Assembly (NCBI GenBank): GCA_963752755.1
Contig: CAVVZJ010000010.1
Location: forward strand, 248,001-312,000
Direction of reading: 5' to 3'
Source of the DNA: CAVVZJ01 sp963752755
GTDB taxonomy: Bacteria; Planctomycetota; Planctomycetia; Isosphaerales; Isosphaeraceae
DNA: 64,000 nucleotides
The translations under genes and the position numbers were made by a program. Within the stretch, counting starts at the first letter, position 1, and every line of letters begins with the position of its first letter. This document shows positions 47,415 through 55,969 of the stretch, in pieces. The notes under the pieces are model-generated. The model was not told where the DNA came from. It worked only from the letters and a program-made list of their open reading frames with translations, and searched no databases.

Positions 47415-48527
47415 ATGCGATTCCCCCTCGGATTCACGTTGGCCCAGGCGCGGCACCGGTCGCGGATGGAGCGGGCCGGGCACAAGCGGTATCCGACCGT
47501 CTTGATGCTGGAACCGCTCTACACCTGCAACCTCGCCTGTCTCGGCTGCTCGGTCGAGCGCTACTCGGGCAAGCTCTCCGACCGGATGCCCCTGGAACGC
47601 TGCTTCCAGGCGGTCGAAGACTGCGGCGCGCCGATCGTCAACATCTGCGGTGGCGAGCCCACGCTCTACCCCGAGCTGAAAGCCCTCGTCGAGGGCCTGA
47701 TTGCCCGCGACAAGCACGTCCTGCTTTGCACCAACGCCCTGAAGCTTGACAGCAAGGTCTTCGGGATCATCCCGCCGAGCGACCGCCTCTTCTTGATGAT
47801 CCATCTCGACGGCATGCGGGAGACGCACGACTTCGTCTGCAACCGGTCGGGCGTCTTCGAAAAGGCCGTCGCGATGATCCGTCAGGGGAAGCAGCTCCGC
47901 TATCGGATCTATCTGAATACGACCGTTTACAAGGAGACGGACGTCGCTGAGGTCGAGGAACTCTGCCGGATGACCGACCAGCTCCGGGCAGACGGCATCC
48001 TCGTCTCGCCTGGCTACGAGTATGATAGCGTCGGTCGTGACATCTTCCTGAACCGGGAACAGATCCACGAGAAGTTTCGTGTCATCCGCGATTTCTCGGG
48101 CCGCTACCGGATCAACGCCACGCCGGCTTTTCTGGAGTTCGCGGCGGGCCTGCGGGACTTGCCGTGTTCCCCGTGGTCCACGGTAAACTACACGCCGAAG
48201 GGGTGGAAGGCGCCGTGTTATCTGGTCGAGGGCGAGGGATACTTTCAAGACTGGGGCGAATTCTGGGAGAAGACGGACTGGGCTTACTGGGAAAGTCGGC
48301 AGGACCGTCGCTGTCAGAACTGCAAGATGCATAGCGGCTTTGAGCACAGCGCCGTCGATACAATGCTGAAGACCTGGCGGGGCACCTTGCGAATGGCGGC
48401 GTGGTCGCTGGGACGTTGGCGACGTCCGGGCCGCGTGGCCGAAAGGGCTGCGACGAGTCCGACGCCGGAACTGGTCCAGATCGGCAACGCGGCGGAACCG
48501 GCCGGGGCCGTCGTCGGGGGCCGCTGA
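47415..48527 (+). CDS. hpnH: Hopanoid radical SAM protein HpnH (adenosylhopene synthase)
   Basis: A protein of 370 residues. The radical SAM cluster motif CxxxCxxC is present in LEPLYTCNLACLGCSVERYS. The GGEP motif (NICGGEPTLYPELKALVEGL) and SPASM-like C-terminal cysteines (CQNCKMHSGFEHSAVD) match HpnH, which adds an adenosyl group to hopene to give adenosylhopane, the first step to extended (C35) hopanoids. The body also has LLCTNALKLDSKVF and FLMIHLDGMRETHDFV. The last 40 residues are a non-conserved extension. It starts 85 bp after shc and its stop overlaps the hpnG start (TGATG). Confidence 0.95.
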   Translation: MRFPLGFTLAQARHRSRMERAGHKRYPTVLMLEPLYTCNLACLGCSVERYSGKLSDRMPLERCFQAVEDCGAPIVNICGGEPTLYPELKALVEGLIARDKHVLLCTNALKLDSKVFGIIPPSDRLFLMIHLDGMRETHDFVCNRSGVFEKAVAMIRQGKQLRYRIYLNTTVYKETDVAEVEELCRMTDQLRADGILVSPGYEYDSVGRDIFLNREQIHEKFRVIRDFSGRYRINATPAFLEFAAGLRDLPCSPWSTVNYTPKGWKAPCYLVEGEGYFQDWGEFWEKTDWAYWESRQDRRCQNCKMHSGFEHSAVDTMLKTWRGTLRMAAWSLGRWRRPGRVAERAATSPTPELVQIGNAAEPAGAVVGGR

Positions 48528-49282
48528 TGGAGAAAAGACCGCTGGCGCCGCCGCCGGAGCCGGCGGATGTCGGGATCGTGGCCGCCTTGCCGATCGAGGT
48601 CGCGCCGCTGATTGCCCGGTTGCACGACACCCGGAAGTATTCGAGCGAACGGCATACCATCATCGAAGGGCTTTGCGGCCCGAAGCTCGTCACGCTGATC
48701 GTGACAGGGCCGGGCCGCAAGGCTGCGCGCCGGGGGACGGAACTACTCCTGGCCGGTCACCGACCGCGCTGGGTCGTCTCGGCGGGGTTCGCCGGGGCAC
48801 TCGACCCGGCCCTGGGACGCAACGAGGTCCTCTTGCCCGACGAGGTCCTCGACCCGGACGGAAACCTCGCCCGGGTCGGCCTGGAGGTCCACGAGGAGGT
48901 GAGCGGACCTCGGATCAGGGCCGGGAGACTGGCGACGGTCGACGAGATCGTCCGCACGGTCGCCGAGAAGGCCGAGCTGCGAGAGCGGACAGGGGCCGTG
49001 GCCGTGGACATGGAGACGGCGGCGGTCGCCCGGGTCTGCGCGGATCGCGGGGTGAGGTTCCTGGGGCTAAGGATCATCAGCGACGTGGCCGACGTGGACC
49101 TGCCGCCGGAGATCCTGACGATCCTCGGGCCATCGGGCGGCTATCGAGTCGGGGCGGCGCTGGGGGCGATCTGGAAGCGGCCGGGGAGCCTCAAGGATCT
49201 CTTCCGGCTCCGGGAGCACGCTCTTGAGGCCGCCCGGAAGCTCGGTGAGGTCGCCAACTGGGCGATCGGTCGGCTGCCCTGA
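48527..49282 (+). CDS. hpnG: Hopanoid-associated phosphorylase HpnG
   Basis: A protein of 251 residues of the nucleoside phosphorylase fold: VGIVAALPIEVAPLIARLHD, KLVTLIVTGPGRKAARRGTE, VVSAGFAGALDPALGRNEVL, then VAVDMETAAVARVCADRGVR and FLGLRIISDVADVDLPPEIL. The VDMET motif binds the ribose. HpnG removes adenine from adenosylhopane, giving ribosylhopane or its phosphate. It begins at the ATG that overlaps the hpnH stop codon, so the two are translationally coupled, which fits their consecutive reactions. Residue numbering and length agree with known HpnG proteins. Confidence 0.9.
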   Translation: MEKRPLAPPPEPADVGIVAALPIEVAPLIARLHDTRKYSSERHTIIEGLCGPKLVTLIVTGPGRKAARRGTELLLAGHRPRWVVSAGFAGALDPALGRNEVLLPDEVLDPDGNLARVGLEVHEEVSGPRIRAGRLATVDEIVRTVAEKAELRERTGAVAVDMETAAVARVCADRGVRFLGLRIISDVADVDLPPEILTILGPSGGYRVGAALGAIWKRPGSLKDLFRLREHALEAARKLGEVANWAIGRLP

Positions 49283-49517
49283 ACGACTGGCGAGGTTGGC
49301 GGGACGCTGACGATGATCTGCGCGCGGAAGACCGCACAAACTCGCCAGGCCGCGGGTTCTCCCGGGCCTGGGCAAGCTGTGCGGCGCTTGGCGTCGGGGC
49401 GGATTGGCGATTGCCGGGGCGGCCAAATCGGGGGACTCCGGACCCGACGGGCGACGATCTACAAGGAGCAAGGACGTCGCGGAGTCTGGGGATTGGAACG
49501 GGAGACGGAAAAGGATG

Positions 49518-50400
49518 TTAGCGCGTTGGTCGGCTCGCTGGGGTCTTCTGTCCGCGACGGTGGCGACCCCAGAGCGCGCCGCCGGCGACCAGGGTCGCCC
49601 AGGCAAGCAGGCTGGCGGGTTCGGGGATCTCACCTGCGGAGACGCGGGGGAAGAGGACGCCCTCCTCCTCGTAAATGTCGTCCGGCGTACCGGCGAAGGC
49701 CATCAGGCCGTAACCGTTCTTGGGGTTGTAGCCGGGGAGCTTGCTGAAGTTCTTCACGGTGAACTCGAAGTCGGGATGCGTCGCGGACGGGTTGAACTGG
49801 AGGTTGCCGAGATACGTCGTGAGCGGCTGACCATAGCTGTTGGCCAGGCCGAGTCCGGTGGACTGGTACGAGGCGAAGGTGAAGCCGTCGGTGCCGGGAC
49901 CCGCCTGGGACTTGTCGCCGGGAACGCCCGCCAGGAAGTCGGGCCGGCCGTCGCCATTCACGTCGAATCCGACGGTGATCGACTCGCGACCACCGAGGTT
50001 TGCCACATCCTTGGCGCCCATCAACTGGGCGGCGGTGGAGACCGTCCCGGGGTCGCCGTTGCCGTCGGCATCGCCGGCGATCCCGAAGAAGTTCAGACCC
50101 ACATCGAGCGTGTCGGTGGCCTTGTCGTAAGAGACCCGGACGTCCTTGATCGACCAGCCGGGACTGAGCTGGTTGTCGGCGATGTATTTCTCGGGATTGA
50201 CGGTCGGGTAGCGGGGGTTGACCAGGGTGGTGATCCCCGGTTGACCGGCCACGAAGTCCTTCTCGACATTGCCCGTGCTGTTCGGCCCGATCGGGTTGGC
50301 CAGCGCCGGGGCGGCGAGCCAGGCCAGGACCAGGGCCAGGGTCAGAGTCGGGCCGATCAGGGCTCGGGCTCGGGGCCTGGAACTCGCGGCGAACCATGAC
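49518..50400 (-). pseudogene. PEP-CTERM exported protein, frameshifted near the start
   Basis: A protein of about 294 residues. ATG 50400 has a strong ribosome-binding site (GGAAGGAG), but its frame reads only VRREFQAP before drifting; one base shift near 50370 joins it to a signal peptide (LIGPTLTLALVLAWLAAPAL). The mature domain has AGDADGNGDPGTVSTAAQLM, ITVGFDVNGDGRPDFLAGVP, PDFEFTVKNFSKLPGY and AFAGTPDDIYEEEGV. The C-terminus is a PEP-CTERM signal (IPEPASLLAWATLVAGGALW then GRHRRGQK), processed by an exosortase. The mature domain is related to the divergent neighbour at 50730-52383. Its function is unknown. Confidence 0.8.
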
Positions 50401-50729
50401 GCTTCTCCTTCCGCGTTGAGGGGGCGTCGCCCCGGGCGAGACCACTGCCGGTCCCCCGCCCGTAGCAACCCTTGCTCGTCGCGGGCCCGATCTCCTGGGG
50501 TTACGCCCCCAGGCGGTCGTCAGCCCGCGGAATCTGAGGCTCGACTCGGACTGTCCTACTGCTTCGTGCTCCGCGGAACGTCCGACCAGGACGGCGACTC
50601 CGCCGGCCGGCGCCCCTCCGGACCCCCGACCGGGTCGGACCCGGGTGGCGGCCCGATTCGACTCCCGGGGCTCTCGGGACGACTCGCCTGGGCGAGATCC
50701 GAGGCCCCGCCAGAAAGGAAGTTGGCGTG
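50401..50729. other. Divergent region between two related exported-protein genes
   Basis: About 330 bp with no coding potential. It must drive both divergent genes. The plus-strand gene has AAAGGAAG just before its start and the minus-strand gene has GGAAGGAG. I could not identify -35/-10 elements or a shared palindrome. Confidence 0.45.
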
Positions 50730-52383
50730 ATGGCTCTCCTCAGAACGCTCCGGAACGCCTTCCAGGCGTGGCGAAAGCGTCGCAACGGTCCGCGGACGCG
50801 CCCGCGCTCCGAACTGGCGTTGGAACAACTGCATCATCGGCGATTGCTCAGCGTCAACTTCACCGGAAACGCCATAGCCGACATTCCCGACACATCCGCG
50901 CCAGGCGTCGCGATCGTCACCAACAGCACAACCTTGCCGATTCGTGACCCCCAACTGGCCCAGCTCATCAAGGTTTCGGGGTTCGACATCTCCGCGGTCC
51001 GGATGAAGTACACGCCCGCCGACGACATGCTGAGCGTCGCGATCCAGCAACCGCTCAACCAGAAGACGAACCCGCAGTTCCCCGTGATTGCCGGCGACGC
51101 CGACAACAACGGCAACGGCGGGACCGTGGAACCGGCCGTCCGGCTGGTGCAGCCCTTGTTCAACGACTTCCCGAACCTGGGCGGGTCGGAGACGATGGCG
51201 ATCTTCCTCGACCTGAACAACGACCACATCCCCGACGTCGTCGCCGGCATCCCGAACACCCCGGGCGCGGGCAAGCTCTTCACGGTCTCCCAGGCGGTCA
51301 CCAGCCCGATCCGAACGAGGCCGCCACGACCGCCCCGGCCTTCGGCACTCCCTTGCCGAGCCATACCGGCTATGCCTTCCTCCGGGATACCGACCCGGCC
51401 CACGGTGCCTTCGAGTTCCAGATCACCAACTTCTCCAGTCTTTACCAGGAGGAAACCGGCCAGGCCCTGCAAACCGACTCGATCGTGGGCGTCGGGGCCT
51501 TCGCCGGCTCGAACGACGACTTCATCGACGAGGAGTTCATCCCGGCTCAGGCCGGTCTCCTTCGGGTGATCCTCACGCCGCCTCCGCCTCCCGAGGTCTG
51601 CCCGCCGCAGTCGCCGCCCGTGCTGATCAATCCCCATCAGCACCGGCACATCAACACGGCGCACCCGGAGTACGTGCGGGTCAACATCTTCGGCACGAGC
51701 GGCTTCGACGTCAACAGCATTCAGCCCGGGACCGTCCGCCTCGGCGGCGCGGCCCCGATCGGGCAATTCACCCGCAAGATCAACCACGACGAGTTCCTCG
51801 ACGCCACTTACGTCTTCCGCGGCGACCAGATCCAGCTTCCGGCCGGGGTCGGTCGAGGCGCACGTCACCGGCGATTACACCACCAGCACGGGAACAACGG
51901 GCACCTTCGACACGGCCAAGATCATCTTCAACAAGACGGATTCCTCGTACGGTGCCGGCCAGATCAATGCCCAGCAGCGCCGGCAGGCGATCCGCGGCGT
52001 CGCCCCGAACTTCCCGCCCGCCTACCTGGCCCAGCGTGCCCGACAGGCCGGCGTGGACGTGGTCATCGACCAGCTTCAGAACGAGTCGGTCCGGCCCTGG
52101 AGCGCCGTGGGCCGACCGGTCGTGAGCTTGCCGACCGCCGGCGCCGTGGCGGCGGCGCGACGGGCGGGCCATGCCGTCCAGGTCGCCAGCGGCGAGGCGA
52201 CGCCGCCAGGCAGGCGGTCCGCGTCGTCCCCCGGCCCCCACCGCGACGCCGACGCCGACCGTGTCCATCCCGACCGAGACCTTCAGCCCGACGCCCGCTC
52301 AGGCCCGCGCCCTGAACCAGCTGGATCAAGGCGGCTACATGAACAACCTGGCGACGATCGCTGGCGGTCGAGTAGAGCGGTAA
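50730..52383 (+). pseudogene. Planctomycete surface protein with N-terminal LExLxxRRLLS-like motif, frameshifted
   Basis: A protein of about 550 residues. Near the N-terminus ELALEQLHHRRLLSVNF matches the planctomycete motif that replaces a classical signal peptide in many large surface proteins. The first domain has VIAGDADNNGNGGTVEPAVR, NLGGSETMAIFLDLNNDHIP and DVVAGIPNTPGAGKLFT. After a shift near 51310 it continues with FEFQITNFSSLYQEETGQAL and GAFAGSNDDFIDEEFIP, so this domain parallels the divergent PEP-CTERM protein. A Pro-rich linker, then NIFGTSGFDVNSIQPGTVRL and, after a shift near 51845, VTGDYTTSTGTTGTFDTAKI resemble a domain for extracellular glycans. A last shift near 52205 gives the end, NQLDQGGYMNNLATIAGG. 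Confidence 0.72.
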
Positions 52384-52415
52384 GGTGAATCGATCATTCC
52401 TCATGCGGCGATTCC

Positions 52416-52497
52416 GGGTGGCAACCCGCGACCTCGTGGGCATGAGGGACGCCCTTCCGGACGCGAGCATGCCCACGAGGACGTGGGCATGCCACCC
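52416..52497. repeat. Long imperfect inverted repeat
   Basis: The left arm (52416-52444) starts GGGTGGCAACCCGCGACC and the right arm (52468-52497) is its near reverse complement, ending ACGTGGGCATGCCACCC. About 25 of 29-30 positions pair, with a 23-nt loop. It begins 33 bp after the surface protein stop. It may end transcription or be a dispersed palindromic element; no T tract follows. Confidence 0.65.
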
Positions 52498-52612
52498 AGG
52501 ACCGGCAGGGCAGAGAGCGGTGGGCGGAATCCCGATCGTTCCTGCGGCGGTCGGCGAAGGGGAAGGCGCGCGGAGGCCCCCAGCGTTAGAATGGGAGGAG
52601 CCGGGGGTCTCC

Positions 52613-53036
52613 ATGCTGATCGTCAACGACACACTCTCGATCCCGCTCTCGGAGTTCCAGTTCGAGTTCAGCCGCTCGGGCGGTCCGGGGGGTCAGAACG
52701 TCAACAAGGTCAACTCGCGGGCGACCTTGCGCTGGAAGCCCGGCGAGAGCCCAAGCCTGCCCGAGCCGGTCCGCCAGCGATTGCTCGGCACGGATCGGCT
52801 CGAAGCTGACGAACGAGGGCGAGCTGCTCATCAGCTCGCAGCTCACCCGCGACCAAGGACGCAACGTCGAGGACTGCCTGGAGAAGCTCCGCCGCCTGCT
52901 CCTGGCGGTCGTCAGGCCGCCGACGCCCCGGCGACCAACAAAACCGACGAAAGCCTCGCGACGACGTCGGCTGGAGGCCAAGGCCCGCCGGTCGCAAACC
53001 AAGCAACTCCGCCGTCGGCCCGACACGGAAGGTTAA
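52613..53036 (+). pseudogene. arfB: ArfB-like peptide chain release factor (RF-1 domain), frameshifted
   Basis: A small protein of about 141 residues with the GGQ hydrolase motif: IPLSEFQFEFSRSGGPGGQN then VNKVNSRATLRWKPGES. A shift near 52800 leads to KLTNEGELLISSQLTRDQGR, NVEDCLEKLRRLLLAVV and a basic tail (RRRRLEAKARRSQTKQLRRR) that would enter the mRNA channel of a stalled ribosome. This is the arrangement of ArfB (YaeJ), which rescues stalled ribosomes. One inserted base explains the break. Start ATG 52613. It is followed after 5 bp by a small conserved gene, probably in the same operon. Confidence 0.85.
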
Positions 53037-53041
53037 ACGCC

Positions 53042-53303
53042 ATGGCCGATTACTCGCCCCACCAGAGGAAGATCATCGACCGTTATTACAAGAACTACGA
53101 CGCCATCAAGTACCAGCGACTGGCCGAACTCGTCACCGAGCTTTACCTCGCCGAGGGCAAGAAGCGCGACCGGTACTGGACCCAGGTGCTCGACCATCCT
53201 CCGCGACCTGGAGTTGCCCGAAAGCCGCGTTGCCCACATCGACCAGAAGCGGGACCCAGCCTTGCTGGCGGCCGTCCTGAAGGAGCTGGAGCCGAAGGGC
53301 TGA
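53042..53303 (+). pseudogene. Small conserved hypothetical protein, frameshifted
   Basis: The first frame reads DYSPHQRKIIDRYYKNYDAI and KYQRLAELVTELYLAEGKKR, then DRYWTQVLDH. A single shift near 53200 gives RDLELPESRVAHIDQKRDPA and LLAAVLKELEPKG, ending at TGA 53301-53303. About 87 residues in total, helical and charged, with no known domain. It is 5 bp after arfB. The composition on both sides of the shift argues for a real gene. Confidence 0.65.
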
Positions 53304-53360
53304 TGGCTCCTGGTCGCCGGAGAGACGCGTTGGGGACGGCGATCGGAGGCGCCGGGGACG

Positions 53361-53460
53361 GCGGGGGGACGCGCTTTGTGGGGCCAGGTGGAGAATCCTA
53401 AGTCCGTGGTTTCCAAGGGATAGGCGACGGAAGATTCTCCATCTTGAAGTTCGTTCGGGA
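53361..53460 (-). repeat. Composite intergenic repeat, copy D (blocks 2-3)
   Basis: On the minus strand, block 2 (53460-53431) reads CCGAACGAACTTCAAGATGG then AGAATCTTCC, and block 3 (53395-53361) contains CCACCTGGCCCCACAAAGCG then CGTCCCCCCG. Block 1 is absent. The spacing of about 40 bp between blocks resembles copy A. It lies in the 608-bp gap between the small conserved gene and holA, in tandem with copy C. Confidence 0.6.
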
Positions 53461-53589
53461 CGGGGGACGCGCCGAAGTCCGCGCCGGGTCCTTTCGACGG
53501 GATGTCGTCGAGTCCACCTGAGGCGAGGGATGCGCCGGGACGCCAGGGCGACGCGCCGGGCGACGGTGTCGGGATGGGACGGAGACGGT

Positions 53590-53898
53590 GGGGGGACGCG
53601 CTTTGCCTGGCCAAGTGGTGAGTCGCAAGTTGTTGCAGCATCGTGGTCTGCCGAAGCAAAATTGCCCATTGTGAAGTTCGTTCGGCGTCGGGACGCGTCG
53701 CTGGATTCGGGAAGCGGGATCTCTCGCAAAGGCGCCAGGTCGCCAAGGAAGAAGGCCAAGGAAGAGCGTGACATGCTTCGCGTTCTTCCTTGTGCGCTGG
53801 CGAGAGAGCCGATCCGGATTCGACGCTGTCGCGAACAGCCGACGTTGTCTTCCGAATTTGGCGGGCGGATTATCACCTTTTCCGGAAAGATTTCGGAA
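53590..53898 (-). repeat. Composite intergenic repeat, copy C
   Basis: On the minus strand, block 1 (53898-53838) contains GAAATCTTTCCGGAAAAGG, TGATAATCCGCCCGCC and AAATTCGGAAGAC. Block 2 (53692-53654) contains CGCCGAACGAACTTCACAAT then GGGCAATTTTGC. Block 3 (53620-53590) contains CCACTTGGCCAGGCAAAGCG then CGTCCCCCC. Between blocks 1 and 2 (about 53720-53810) lies a sequence that reads SRKGARSPRKKAKEER on the plus strand, resembling a widespread intergenic repeat of unknown origin. It is just downstream of holA and probably not translated. Confidence 0.62.
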
Positions 53899-53911
53899 AT
53901 GGCGAGGCTGA

Positions 53912-54924
53912 TCAGTCGCGGCGGGGCAGGGCGAGGGCGACGAGGAGGCGTTCGAGGATGGTGCGGGGGGGAGCTGGGAGGAGCCCTTGAGGTCGAGGTC
54001 GGCCTGGAGGAGGGTGGCGGGGAGTCGGGCGACGCGGCCGGGGCCGAGGTGCTTGTGCTGGTTCTGGACGCTGTCGATGGCGGCGGGGAAGGTGGGGATG
54101 CCGGCCTCGCGGCAGGCCTCGCGGATCTCGACGCGGTTCAGGCGGAGATGGCCGGCGTGGTAAACCTTGCGGAGGGAGGCGGTCATCGCGGCCAGCAGTC
54201 CGACGGGATGCTCGCCGGCGCCGAGGAGGCGGTCGAGGTCGGCCAGGGCCTGGGGAGCGCGGCCGGTGGTGGCGGCTCTCAGGACCTCCCAGATGACCTC
54301 GACGCGGCCGGCGCCGACCATCGTGGTCACGTCGTCACGCTGGATCGTCTTGCGGTCGCCGACATAGACGGAAAGCTTCTCCAGCTCGGAGGAGAGCAAA
54401 CCCACCTCGGGGCCGACCAGCTCGACCAGCAGGCGGGCGGCGTCCTCGGCGAGTCGGAGGTCGTATCGGGAACGGGCCAGGCCGACGAGCCAGGTTGGTA
54501 GTTCGCGCTCGGCGGGGGTCTTGCAGTCGATGGCGAGGCCGACCTTTTCGACCAGCTTCGCCAGCTTCGTGTTGCCCGGCCACGTCTTCACGGCGAGGGC
54601 GAGGACGCCGGTTGTTGAGGGGTGCTCAGCGTAAGCTTCCAGCTCCTTGCGGTGGGCGGTGACGAACGGGTCGGCGTTCTCGACGATCGCGACCCGGGCC
54701 TTCGCCAGGAAGGGGAGGGTGCGGACCTCGTCGAGCACGTCGGCCAGGCTCGCCGACTCGCCCGCGAACCGGGCGACTGCCAATTCGTCGGCCTCGCCGC
54801 TGAGGGCGACGCGGGTGATCGCGGTGAGCGCCTCGTGGCGGAGGTAGGGGTCGTCGCCCACGACGGCGTAGACGGGTTTGACGCCGGGTTTGGAGGGGTC
54901 GCGGAGGAAGTCGAAGGCGAGCAT
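53912..54924 (-). pseudogene. holA: DNA polymerase III delta subunit, frameshifted at the C-terminus
   Basis: Clamp-loader delta subunit of about 337 residues: KPVYAVVGDDPYLRHEALTA, LADVLDEVRTLPFLAKARVA, LAIDCKTPAERELPTWLVGL, LLSSELEKLSVYVGDRKTIQ and IWEVLRAATTGRAPQALADL match the family. Delta opens the beta clamp for loading on DNA. The start ATG 54924 precedes AFDFLRD. The last 20 codons are out of frame: in a run of seven G at 53965-53971 one base is extra or missing, after which the expected TILERLLVALALPRRD and a stop at 53912-53914 appear. The frame as written instead runs into repeats as far as 53398. Because holA is essential, this is best read as a homopolymer error. It lies in a minus-strand series after hicA. 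Confidence 0.88.
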
Positions 54925-54967
54925 GGGCGGGAGTCCGTGGAAGGGTCGGTTTGAGCGGCCGTGGCCA

Positions 54968-55180
54968 TCAGGCTCGCTGGAACTCATCCCAGGAGAGGCC
55001 GAGCTGGCGGATCGCTCCGCAGAACGTGCCGAGCTTCAGGTCGTCGCCACCCCAGTCGGGCACGCTGGTGACGCGGTTCGTGGCGGGATTGAACCATTTC
55101 CGATGGGAGCCATCGCCTGTCCTGGGGAGTTCCTGGCAACCGAGGGAGACGAGCTTCTTCGCGACCTCACGGTATCTCAT
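54968..55180 (-). CDS. hicA: HicA-like toxin (mRNA interferase)
   Basis: A protein of 70 residues: YREVAKKLVSLGCQELPRTG, then DGSHRKWFNPATNRVTSVPD. The GSH motif and size match the double-stranded-RNA-binding fold of HicA toxins, which cleave mRNA. The histidine of GSH is the usual catalytic residue. Its ATG shares the A of the upstream antitoxin's TGA (TGATG), so the pair is translationally coupled. It is followed by holA after 43 bp. The annotation as toxin is by family; activity in this organism is unknown. Confidence 0.85.
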   Translation of the reverse strand: MRYREVAKKLVSLGCQELPRTGDGSHRKWFNPATNRVTSVPDWGGDDLKLGTFCGAIRQLGLSWDEFQRA

Positions 55181-55422
55181 CAGAGCTCGACCACCGTCTC
55201 AGCCTCGATCGGACCGGCCGAATCGGCCACGAGCAAGCCGGGAGGGAGGGGCCAGCCCAGGTCGCGATAGGCTTCCAGCACAGAGGCCAGGGCATCGCGG
55301 ACGTTCTCCAGGGCGTCCTCGATCGAGTCACCCTCCGTGACCAGTTCCGGCAAGGCCGGCGAAGTGACCGTGTAGCCGCCCTCCGGCTGAGGTTCGAAGA
55401 TCAGGGGGAGCTTGTAATGCAC
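55180..55422 (-). CDS. hicB: HicB-like antitoxin
   Basis: A protein of 80 residues: YKLPLIFEPQPEGGYTVTSP, ALPELVTEGDSIEDALENVR, then DALASVLEAYRD. The GGYTVTSPALPELVTEGDS segment is the HicB partial RNase H-like fold that neutralises HicA. The family's C-terminal DNA-binding domain is absent, so autoregulation of the locus may rely on another factor or not exist. It is upstream of hicA in the usual antitoxin-second-to-none order for this subtype (hicB then hicA). Confidence 0.85.
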   Translation of the reverse strand: MHYKLPLIFEPQPEGGYTVTSPALPELVTEGDSIEDALENVRDALASVLEAYRDLGWPLPPGLLVADSAGPIEAETVVEL

Positions 55423-55652
55423 CTTCGTTCTTCCTCCCCGTTGGGTTGGAGCCGACCTCGATCCGCAGGCCGTGGCCCTCTTGATCTTATGTCCGAGTCC
55501 GTGGGTCTGATGGTCAGGGGAGCGGTCGTAAACGCCTCGGAGACGGACACCTCGTCTCCCGGGGCCAGAGGGAAGAACGCTCCCTCGGGCTCGATGTTCA
55601 GGATCAGCGGCCGGGAGTCGTCGTTGCGGATCAAGAAACGACTGTGGGAAAG
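55401..55652 (-). CDS. Small hypothetical protein
   Basis: About 83 residues from ATG 55652: SHSRFLIRNDDSRPLILNIE, PEGAFFPLAPGDEVSVSEAF then TTAPLTIRPTDSDI. This first part looks like a compact beta-rich domain. After residue 56 the sequence turns Arg-rich and shadow-like; an alternative frame there reads GHGLRIEVGSNPTGRKNE, so a shift near 55485 is likely. It overlaps hicB by 22 bp as written. No known family. Confidence 0.5.
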   Translation of the reverse strand, partial: LSHSRFLIRNDDSRPLILNIEPEGAFFPLAPGDEVSVSEAFTTAPLTIRPTDSDIRSRGPRPADRGRLQPNGEEERRCITSSP

Positions 55653-55714
55653 CATCCTGTTATTCCGTATCCCCTTCCTCTGGCGAAAAAGCGGTTTCTG
55701 GAACGGCCGAGGAG

Positions 55715-55957
55715 TCAGGGGCCATAATCGACGGGTCCTTCGACGTACTCGCCTTCGCATCGGAGGGCATCGGCCGCGGCCTTCGCCTTCTCAAGGTCCG
55801 GGAATTCGAAGGTCAGGCAGACGCCACCCGACTCGGGATCGGGAGACCCCTCGCGATAATCCAGGTGCCCGCCAAACGGGGCGATCCGTTCCGCCAGGGC
55901 GGCTTCGCGGGTCGGGTCGGCGGGAGGTCGATAGTAAACCTCGAACATGTAGGACAT
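55715..55957 (-). CDS. Small conserved hypothetical protein
   Basis: A protein of 80 residues: YMFEVYYRPPADPTREAALA, ERIAPFGGHLDYREGSPDPE, VCLTFEFPDLEKAKAAADAL. The pattern of strand-helix-strand-strand-helix suggests a ferredoxin-like (ACT or divalent-ion-tolerance-like) fold, but no family is recognised. It lies 12 bp after the next gene upstream on the same strand, in a minus-strand series leading to hicBA and holA. Confidence 0.65.
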   Translation of the reverse strand: MSYMFEVYYRPPADPTREAALAERIAPFGGHLDYREGSPDPESGGVCLTFEFPDLEKAKAAADALRCEGEYVEGPVDYGP

Positions 55958-55969
55958 GCCACGTTCCCC

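Noticed and set aside
53398..53911. C-terminal extension of the holA frame through the repeats
   Set aside because: Family homology resumes in another frame with a proper stop at 53912 once one base in the G run is changed. The extension is translated repeat sequence.
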